Assembly: GCA_947442095.1 (NCBI GenBank)
Contig: CANEVG010000067.1
Span: 1 to 12,055, forward strand
DNA from: Sphingomonadaceae bacterium
GTDB lineage: Bacteria > Pseudomonadota > Alphaproteobacteria > Sphingomonadales > Sphingomonadaceae
Direction of reading: 5' to 3'
DNA: 12,055 nucleotides
Position 1 is the stretch's first letter, and the number at the start of each line of letters is the position of its first letter. The notes beneath the pieces were generated by a model that saw nothing but the letters and a program-made list of their open reading frames with translations, was not told the DNA's origin and made no database searches. Of the stretch, positions 7,131 to 12,055 are shown in pieces. The translations under genes were made by a program, and so were the position numbers.

Positions 7131-7732
7131 CAGTAGGCGTAACCACCGGTATTGGCTCTGGCATGAGTGCAAATGGTGCCATTTCGCTGGCGCAGGCGGG
7201 GGATACCGGATTCGGCATTCTCGGTCTCGCCGGAGCGATGGCGGTCGGTCTGGTGTTCGTCTTGGCAGGCCTTTCCAAGCTGCGTCACCGCGAACTTCTG
7301 ACCGGGGTCATTGCCAACTACCGGCTGCTGCCGTCCGCTCTGATCGGTCCGGCTGCCGTGCTTCTGCCCCCGGCGGAGCTGGCGCTGGGCACCGCGCTGC
7401 TGCTGGGCGGGCACTGGCTGGCGGCGATGGGTGCAATGGCTCTGCTGCTGGTGTTTGCGGCGGCCATGGCGATCAATATCCGGCGCGGACGCAGCCAGAT
7501 CGATTGTGGCTGCGGGCGCTCGCAGCTGCGTCAGCCGCTCAGCTGGCTACTGGTCGGGCGCAATGTGGCGCTGGCTGCGCTGCTCGCGGCGCGCCTGGTG
7601 CCCGGCCCCGCGGTGTCTACTGCCGATATCATGATCGCGCTCGCTGGCGGCCTCGCCATTTTCGTGATCGTGCAGCTTTTCAACGCCATCGGTGCGCTTG
7701 CCGCGTCGCCGTTGTCGTCCCCGCGGAGGTAA
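7127..7732 (+). CDS. mauE: MauE/AauE family membrane protein (amine dehydrogenase light-chain maturation)
   Basis: A 201-aa integral membrane protein with about five hydrophobic segments (29-48, 70-93, 98-117, 137-156, 166-187). The redox motif 'IDCGCG' (Cys127 and Cys129), followed by 'QPLSWLLVGRNVAL', is characteristic of the MauE/DoxX-like family. MauE is needed, with MauD, for export and disulfide formation of the cysteine-rich light chain. The GTG start overlaps the aauB stop as GTGA, with GAGG 4 nt before it, suggesting translational coupling. An ATG at 7163 is an alternative start (189 aa, close to the usual MauE length) but has no visible ribosome binding site. The next gene begins 3 bp after its stop. 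Confidence 0.87.
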   Translation: MTVGVTTGIGSGMSANGAISLAQAGDTGFGILGLAGAMAVGLVFVLAGLSKLRHRELLTGVIANYRLLPSALIGPAAVLLPPAELALGTALLLGGHWLAAMGAMALLLVFAAAMAINIRRGRSQIDCGCGRSQLRQPLSWLLVGRNVALAALLAARLVPGPAVSTADIMIALAGGLAIFVIVQLFNAIGALAASPLSSPRR

Positions 7733-7735
7733 TTG

Positions 7736-8338
7736 ATGGTTCTTTCCCTGCTCATCTCCACGGTATTGTCCTGGATCGTGATTGCGCTGCTGGCCGTGGC
7801 GCTGCTCGCGCTCGCCCGTCAGGTCGGCGTCCTGCACATGCGCGTGGCCCCGGCGGGCGCGCTGACCACGGCGGCCGGTCCCGCTGTCGGCAGCTCGGCC
7901 ACCGCGATCCCGGTCACCACAATCGACGGCGTGACGACCACGGTCGGCGGGCACAAGCACGGCACCCCGTTGCGGCTGCTGATGTTCGTTTCGGCGGCGT
8001 GCCCGCTGTGCAAGGGCCTTATCCCGATGGCCAAGTCTTTCGCGCGCGATGAGCGTGTCGAACTCACCTTCATCGGCGATGACGATGTGGCCGTGCAGCG
8101 CGAGATGATCGCGCAGCACGGCCTTGCCAGCTACCAGTTCATCAACGGCCCCGATGTCGGACAGGCCTATGAAGTAGCCAAGCTGCCTTATGCGGTGCTG
8201 ATGGACGAGCATGGGACGATCCTGTCCAAGGGCCTCGTCAACAGCCGCGAACACCTCGAAAGCCTCGTCATCGCGCACGAAATGGGCATAGCCTCGGTGC
8301 AGGATTACATCGGCAAGCTCAAGGCCGTGGTCAACTGA
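7736..8338 (+). CDS. mauD: MauD/AauD family thioredoxin-like protein
   Basis: A 200-aa protein with one N-terminal membrane anchor (residues 4-27) and a periplasmic thioredoxin-like domain. The active site is Cys89-Pro-Leu-Cys92 in 'FVSAACPLCKGLIP', matching the CPxCK pattern of MauD. A cis-Pro region, 'AKLPYAVLMDEHGTI', is visible further on. MauD is required for correct disulfides in the amine dehydrogenase light chain, which here carries 14 cysteines. The start is the ATG at 7736, 5 nt after GGAGGT (7725-7730); a TTG directly before it is less likely. It is followed by a 75-bp AT-rich gap before the light-chain gene. Confidence 0.9.
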   Translation: MVLSLLISTVLSWIVIALLAVALLALARQVGVLHMRVAPAGALTTAAGPAVGSSATAIPVTTIDGVTTTVGGHKHGTPLRLLMFVSAACPLCKGLIPMAKSFARDERVELTFIGDDDVAVQREMIAQHGLASYQFINGPDVGQAYEVAKLPYAVLMDEHGTILSKGLVNSREHLESLVIAHEMGIASVQDYIGKLKAVVN

Positions 8339-8413
8339 TCGCCGCGTACCAAGATCATTCCAATTTCTGCAAATTCAAAGACCTACATTTAGAGACCTAC
8401 AGGGGACAAGCTC
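8339..8413 (+). promoter_or_regulatory. AT-rich leader before aauA with direct repeat and small inverted repeat
   Basis: This 75-bp gap inside an otherwise tightly packed operon is AT-rich. It holds the 9-bp direct repeat AGACCTACA (8379-8387 and 8393-8401, 14-bp period) and the inverted repeat AATTT-CTGC-AAATT (8362-8375). AGGGGA (8401-8406) is a strong ribosome binding site 7 nt before the aauA ATG. It could hold an internal promoter, a processing site or a translational control element; which one is unknown. Confidence 0.45.
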
Positions 8414-8956
8414 ATGAAGACCTTCAATCCTGACGCGATGGGCGAGAAGTTGCTCCGCCGCTTTGCCGGTGGCACCTCGCGGCGCGGCATCCTTTCGCGG
8501 CTCGGCCTCGCGCTCGTCGCCGCGCCAGCATTCCCGCTGCTGCCTGTCAGCCGCGCCAGCGCCGCAAAGCCTGATCGCTCGCCCGAGGCGAAGACCACCT
8601 TCGCCCGCAACGCGCAGTCGACCGACGACACCAAGTGCACCTACTGGCGCTACTGCGCGATCGACGGTTCGCTCTGCAGCTGCTGCGGCGGCACGCTCAA
8701 CAAGTGCCCCCCGGGCTCTGAGCACTCGCCGGTTTCGTGGGTCGGCACCTGCATCAATCCGGACGATGGCCGCGCCTATCTGATCGCCTACCGCGATTGC
8801 TGCGGCAAGGCCTACTGCATGAAGTGCAACTGCGACGGCACCGACCGCGAGACGCAGCTTTATGTGCCGCAGCTCAACAACGACGTGATATGGTGCTTCG
8901 GCACGAACAGCATGGAATACCACTGCTCGACCGCAGTGCTGGTTGGCACGGCGTAA
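8414..8956 (+). CDS. aauA: Aralkylamine/methylamine dehydrogenase light chain, TTQ-bearing
   Basis: Catalytic small subunit (180 aa) of the TTQ amine dehydrogenase. The long leader has a twin-arginine stretch ('TSRRGILSRLGLALVAAP', 21-38) and ends near 'SRASAA'. The mature part has the cysteine-rich fold with 14 Cys (75, 81, 88, 90, 91, 98, 113, 129, 130, 135, 138, 140, 161, 171), enough for seven disulfides. The TTQ precursors are Trp109 ('VSWVGTC') and Trp160 ('VIWCFG'), the same numbers as in Alcaligenes faecalis aromatic amine dehydrogenase as I recall it. Asp84 and the catalytic Asp128 ('YRDCCG') are also present. 'LCSCCGGT' and the ending 'HCSTAVLVG' resemble AauA more than MauA. The active-site threonine (Thr172 in AADH, Thr122 in methylamine dehydrogenase) is Ser172 here. 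The natural amine is not predictable, but aromatic or longer-chain amines are favoured over methylamine (inference). Confidence 0.93.
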   Translation: MKTFNPDAMGEKLLRRFAGGTSRRGILSRLGLALVAAPAFPLLPVSRASAAKPDRSPEAKTTFARNAQSTDDTKCTYWRYCAIDGSLCSCCGGTLNKCPPGSEHSPVSWVGTCINPDDGRAYLIAYRDCCGKAYCMKCNCDGTDRETQLYVPQLNNDVIWCFGTNSMEYHCSTAVLVGTA

Positions 8957-8986
8957 AAGGGCTGTTGCCGGGTGACGGAAGCAGGT

Positions 8987-9568
8987 ATGAAACAGCGCAT
9001 GAGATCCAGCGCCAGACTGCTTGCAGCCGCCGCCTTTGCCTGCGTTCTCTCCGCAGGCGCGCTGAACGCGGGAGCGCTTGAGGCCGGCGTTCTGAAACCA
9101 GGCGAGCCGGACAACCACTCGCCTGACATCCCGGCAGACGTCGCGGCGAAGATGATCGACCCGGAACTCGCGCAAAGCGATTTCGTCGAGCAGTGCGCTG
9201 GCTGCCACGGCGTGCGCGGCAGCTCCATTCCGGCCCACTTGCCCGAACTCAAGGACCGGGTCGGTTACTTCATGTGCACGCCGGAATCGCGCGCCTATCT
9301 TCTGCGCCTGCCCAATGTCGCGCACAGCCGGCTCACCGACAACGCCCAGCTTGCCGATCTGATGAACTATGTGGTCTTCGTGCTCGGCGGCAAGAGCGCA
9401 CCGCCGGGGGCCAAACCCTTCACCGCCGAGGAAGTGGCCCACGAGCGCCAGTTCCCGCTGACCAGCGGTTCGCTTACTGGCGAACGGATGCGGCTGGCGA
9501 AGGACGCAATCCGCAAGTGCGGCGCGCCGCAATCGCTGCGGCTGCAGTACCTCGGTTCGCCGCAATAG
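8987..9568 (+). CDS. Small periplasmic monohaem cytochrome c (aau orf-2-like)
   Basis: A 193-aa protein with an N-terminal signal peptide (hydrophobic core 11-30) and a single haem c motif, 'CAGCH' (Cys70, Cys73, His74). A cytochrome-type C-terminal helix, 'LADLMNYVVFVLGG', follows. The aromatic amine dehydrogenase cluster of A. faecalis also has a small monohaem cytochrome gene directly after aauA, so this is likely an electron carrier for the enzyme. At the place where class I cytochromes usually carry the distal Met, the sequence reads 'RLPNVAHSRLTD', without Met. Met96 and His113 are possible ligands. ATG 8987 is preceded by GGAAG at 5 nt; a GTG at 8972 would add five residues. It has only one haem motif, so it cannot be the dihaem enzyme MauG. 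Confidence 0.82.
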   Translation: MKQRMRSSARLLAAAAFACVLSAGALNAGALEAGVLKPGEPDNHSPDIPADVAAKMIDPELAQSDFVEQCAGCHGVRGSSIPAHLPELKDRVGYFMCTPESRAYLLRLPNVAHSRLTDNAQLADLMNYVVFVLGGKSAPPGAKPFTAEEVAHERQFPLTSGSLTGERMRLAKDAIRKCGAPQSLRLQYLGSPQ

Positions 9569-9582
9569 CCCCCGCCGCGCGC

Positions 9583-10545
9583 ATGATCGCAGACGACCAT
9601 CGCTCCATCCTGCGCCTGCTCGACACAGGCGCAGCCGAAGGCGTCGAAGGCGTGCTGGTCACGCTCACCGGCATCGAAGGCGCGTCCTCGCGCGGGATCG
9701 GCACGCAGATGGCCGTTCTGGCCGATGGCCGCCACGCCGGCTCGTTTTCCGGCGGCTGCATCGAAGCCGCCGTGATCGCCGAGGCGCGGGAAGCGCTCGC
9801 CGCCGGAACGGGCAGGACCGTGCGCTACGGCGTGGGCTCGCCCTACCTCGACATTCGCCTGCCCTGCGGCGGCGGCATCGATCTCGTGTTCACGCCCCGC
9901 CCCGACGCGGACCTCTTGGCCGAGGTTCTCGCCCGGCTGGAGCAGCGCCAATCCGCCGCGCTGCGCATCAGCGAAGCAGGCATCGCGCGCGATGAGGTTA
10001 CCGGCACGGCCACCTACGTGCGCACCTATGCCCCGCCGCTACGCCTCGTCGCGATGGGCCACGGCGAAGACCTCACCGCGCTCATGCGCCTCGCCCGCGC
10101 TTTCGGCCTCACCGTCGAAGCCTATGCGCCAGAAACCGACCGCCATGCCGCTGCCGAACCCGGCGTGATCGCCATGGCGAGCCGCACCATGCTGCCAGCG
10201 CTGACCGGCGATGCGTGGACGGCGTTCGTGTTCCTGTTCCACGATCACGACTGGGAAGAACATCTCCTGCCCCACGCGCTGGCGCAGGAGGGCTTCTATC
10301 ACGGCGCTGTCGGCAGCGCGCGCACGCACCGCGCCCGGCTCGATTGGTTGCGCGCGGCAGGTATGGCGCAGGCGCGGCTCGACGCTCTTCGCGGCGGCAT
10401 CGGCCTGATTCCCGCCACCCGCGACCCGGCCACACTCGCGGTCTCAATTCTTGGCGAACTGGTGCAGGACTATCAGGCCTGCGCGGGCATGCCCGGCTGG
10501 ACTGGCCACGCCCCACGGGCCGCGAATGTCCGCACCGGCCGCTAA
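9583..10545 (+). CDS. xdhC: XdhC/CoxI family protein (molybdenum hydroxylase maturation)
   Basis: A 320-aa protein with both domains of the XdhC family. The N-terminal XdhC_CoxI part contains 'GASSRGIGTQMAV', 'SFSGGCIEAAV' (54-64) and 'LPCGGGIDLVF' (93-103). The C-terminal Rossmann-like part has 'FYHGAVGSARTHRARLDWLR' and 'GGIGLIPATRDPATLAVSIL'. XdhC proteins bind molybdenum cofactor, support its sulfuration and insert it into xanthine-dehydrogenase-type enzymes. The obvious client here is IorAB, encoded at the other end of the locus (inference). It starts 14 bp after the cytochrome stop, so it is part of the amine dehydrogenase operon, and overlaps mocA by 20 bp. The frame is open upstream inside the cytochrome gene; the ATG at 9583 is the first start past that gene, though it has no clear ribosome binding site. 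Confidence 0.9.
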   Translation: MIADDHRSILRLLDTGAAEGVEGVLVTLTGIEGASSRGIGTQMAVLADGRHAGSFSGGCIEAAVIAEAREALAAGTGRTVRYGVGSPYLDIRLPCGGGIDLVFTPRPDADLLAEVLARLEQRQSAALRISEAGIARDEVTGTATYVRTYAPPLRLVAMGHGEDLTALMRLARAFGLTVEAYAPETDRHAAAEPGVIAMASRTMLPALTGDAWTAFVFLFHDHDWEEHLLPHALAQEGFYHGAVGSARTHRARLDWLRAAGMAQARLDALRGGIGLIPATRDPATLAVSILGELVQDYQACAGMPGWTGHAPRAANVRTGR

Positions 10546-11128
10546 GGAAGACTTTGCGGCGGGCTTTGCGGGACTGGCGCTGGTGCTCCTCGCGGGCGGC
10601 CGGGGAACGCGCTTCGGCGGTGCAAAGCTGATGGCCCCGCTCAAGGGAAGGCCGCTGGCGCTCCACGCCGCAGCCATGCTGGCTGCGCTGCCCTTCACCC
10701 ACCGCTTTTCCGTGACCGGACCTGATGTGCCGGATCTGGCCGCACTCGGCTACAGCTGCATTCCGCTTCAACCACCCGGCGCACCCCAGGCCCGTTCGGT
10801 TGCGCTTGGCGCCGCCGCGGCGCAGGCTGCGGGCGCGCGCGGCGTGTTGCTCGCACTGGCCGATATGCCGCTGGTGCCTGCAGCGCACATCCGCGCGCTG
10901 GTCGCCCGCTTCGATGGCGACCGGATCGGCACGGCGGCAAACGGCGTCACCATGCCGCCCGCCCTTTTCGGGCCTGCGCATTTCCCCGCACTTGCCGCGC
11001 TGACCGGAGATCGCGGCGGCGCGCTGCGGCTAGCGGGCGGACCGCTGGTGGCGCTGGATGACGAACTTGCGCTCGACATCGACCGGCCCGAAGATCTAGC
11101 CTGCGCCGAAGCCTTGCTGGCGGACTGA
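10526..11128 (+). CDS. mocA: MocA-like molybdenum cofactor cytidylyltransferase (NTP transferase family)
   Basis: A 200-aa cytoplasmic protein of the MobA-like nucleotidyltransferase group. It shows the nucleotide-binding loop 'LAGGRGTRFGGAKLMAP' (22-38), the metal-binding region 'LALADMPLVPAAHI' (109-122), 'MPPALFGPAHFPAL' and 'LTGDRGGALRL' (substrate side), and a terminal 'LDIDRPEDL'. MocA transfers CMP from CTP to molybdopterin to form the dinucleotide cofactor used by xanthine-dehydrogenase-family enzymes. MobA, which uses GTP, is the alternative, but the length and the 'DIDRPED' ending next to xdhC fit MocA better. The chosen ATG (10526) lies inside xdhC; an upstream start at 10451 would overlap xdhC by 95 bp and add residues unlike the family. 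This is the last gene of the operon. Confidence 0.85.
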   Translation: MSAPAAKEDFAAGFAGLALVLLAGGRGTRFGGAKLMAPLKGRPLALHAAAMLAALPFTHRFSVTGPDVPDLAALGYSCIPLQPPGAPQARSVALGAAAAQAAGARGVLLALADMPLVPAAHIRALVARFDGDRIGTAANGVTMPPALFGPAHFPALAALTGDRGGALRLAGGPLVALDDELALDIDRPEDLACAEALLAD

Positions 11129-11134
11129 CCGCTT

Positions 11135-11959
11135 TCAGGCATCCAGCTGGAAATGGAACACCCGGCTCGGGCCGTCTTCGGGCACGAAATAGAGATCGCG
11201 CCCCTCGATCGCCATGCCCTCGCCCGAATAGGGTCCGCCGCGCCCGAACGGCCTCAGCGTTCCGACCGACCCGGCCTTGATGCTGCGCGTCAGCGTCATC
11301 GTCTGCAAGTCGATCCAGTCGACCGTGCCGCTGAGCCAACCGGTATTGCCGCCTGCGACCAGCTGGCCATTGGCAAACTTCATGTCCTGATAATGCGTCG
11401 CCGAAGGATTGGGCACCACTTGCACCGGTACCCCGCGCACCAGATCGAACACATAGAGCAGCCGGCTGTCCCAGTTGCCTGCCACCAGCGTCCGGCCCGA
11501 AGCCGCCACGCAGCCGATGTGATCGGCCACGGCAATGCGCCGGCGCACGTGCAGCGTATGTGCATCAATCTCGACGAGAACCGCTGAGCTATTGGCTTTC
11601 ATTTCTGCCACCGGCACCCAGATCGATCCGCCGGACAGCGACAGACCGCCAGGATGATACCGCGCGCCGTCGGTCAGTTCGAGGCGCCGCACGAACCTGC
11701 CGTTGGCGCGTTCGAACTCATGCAACCATGCCTTGCGGGTGCGGTGATCGACCGAAGTGACCCACAGGCGGCTGCCACCAAGCGCCAACCCCTGAACGTG
11801 GAACACTTCCCCCTGAAGCTGGAGTGCACCGAGCAATCTCGCATGTTCGACTGGGGGCCCAAATGCGGGTTTATCTGGACCGGGTGCTGCCGCGACGGAC
11901 AGACTGAAGACCGCATGAAGCATCGCCATGAAGCCGATGCGAAAAAGCTTGCCGATCAT
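11135..11959 (-). CDS. Secreted beta-propeller-like protein of unknown function
   Basis: A 274-aa protein with a signal peptide (core about 7-24, cleavage near 'SVAAAP'). The rest is a series of short strand repeats of YVTN/propeller type: 'FHVQGLALGGSRLWVTSVDH', 'YHPGGLSLSGGSIWVPVAE', 'SAVLVEIDAHTLHVRRRIA', 'RTLVAGNWDSRLLYVFDL', 'SGTVDWIDLQTMTLTRSIKA', 'EGMAIEGRDLYFVPED'. The sequence resembles a domain-of-unknown-function group that I believe is DUF6454, but I am not certain. No catalytic motif stands out. GGAAAG lies about 10 nt before the ATG. It converges on mocA with 6 bp between stop codons and no room for a hairpin terminator. It may belong to the next locus rather than to amine oxidation. 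Confidence 0.75.
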   Translation of the reverse strand: MIGKLFRIGFMAMLHAVFSLSVAAAPGPDKPAFGPPVEHARLLGALQLQGEVFHVQGLALGGSRLWVTSVDHRTRKAWLHEFERANGRFVRRLELTDGARYHPGGLSLSGGSIWVPVAEMKANSSAVLVEIDAHTLHVRRRIAVADHIGCVAASGRTLVAGNWDSRLLYVFDLVRGVPVQVVPNPSATHYQDMKFANGQLVAGGNTGWLSGTVDWIDLQTMTLTRSIKAGSVGTLRPFGRGGPYSGEGMAIEGRDLYFVPEDGPSRVFHFQLDA

Positions 11960-12055
11960 CGCCGTGTTGCTTTCCGAAGCCCTTGGGTTTCGGTGCCCCG
12001 GTGACGGCCAATTGGGTCAGCACGATTTCTCTTTGCGAGATCTGTCGGATATCTG
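11960..12055 (-). other. Region upstream of the propeller gene, content unclear
   Basis: On the minus strand two frames are open from the window edge. One ends in a TGA overlapping the ATG of the propeller gene as ATGA; the other runs into that gene. Neither 30-residue stretch is recognisable and codon use is not decisive. It may be the end of a coupled upstream gene or just a promoter region. Confidence 0.3.

Noticed and set aside
5937..7172. Minus-strand open frame of 411 codons
   Set aside because: Antisense to aauB, whose product is clearly a heavy chain with signal peptide and ribosome binding site.
8375..9565. Minus-strand open frame of 396 codons
   Set aside because: Antisense to aauA and the cytochrome gene, both with unmistakable motifs; an artefact of high GC.
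8987..9568. Cytochrome gene considered as mauG
   Set aside because: Only one CxxCH motif and 193 aa; MauG is a dihaem protein of peroxidase type and considerably longer.

Overview
The window is a GC-rich piece of an alphaproteobacterial genome, most likely a sphingomonad (Novosphingobium/Sphingobium type). This rests on the style of the TonB-dependent receptor fragment, the codon use, and a 'TCATTCCCGC...GCGGGAATCCAG' intergenic repeat of a kind often seen in such genomes. The assignment is inferred; no rRNA or other taxonomic marker is present.

Left part (1-3525): the C-terminal end of a TonB-dependent receptor (+) ends in a strong terminator. It converges on a two-gene molybdenum hydroxylase operon on the minus strand: iorA-like 2Fe-2S subunit, then iorB-like molybdopterin subunit with a Tat leader. 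A 29-bp inverted repeat pair (718-800) lies between the two facing terminators.

Middle (3526-5798): an AT-rich divergent promoter region carries an inverted-repeat operator. A TetR-type regulator and a 12-TM MFS-type permease follow on the plus strand.

Right part (5799-11128): one plus-strand operon. Its first five genes have the composition and order of the aromatic amine dehydrogenase cluster of Alcaligenes faecalis (aauB-E-D-A plus a monohaem cytochrome c). They are the heavy chain, MauE-type membrane protein, MauD-type thioredoxin-like protein, light chain with both TTQ tryptophans (W109, W160), and a small periplasmic c-type cytochrome. Two molybdenum-cofactor genes, xdhC and mocA, follow at 14-bp spacing and 20-bp overlap. 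A minus-strand gene for a secreted propeller-like protein of unknown function converges on mocA with only 6 bp between stop codons.

Reading of the locus (inference): a periplasmic amine-oxidation module. The TTQ enzyme converts a primary amine to aldehyde plus ammonia and passes electrons to the cytochrome or another carrier. The Tat-exported molybdenum hydroxylase oxidises the aldehyde to the acid. XdhC and MocA mature its cofactor, and the TetR protein controls the divergent units. No mauG, mauF, mauC, mauL, mauM or mauN is present, so the route of TTQ formation is not explained by this window.
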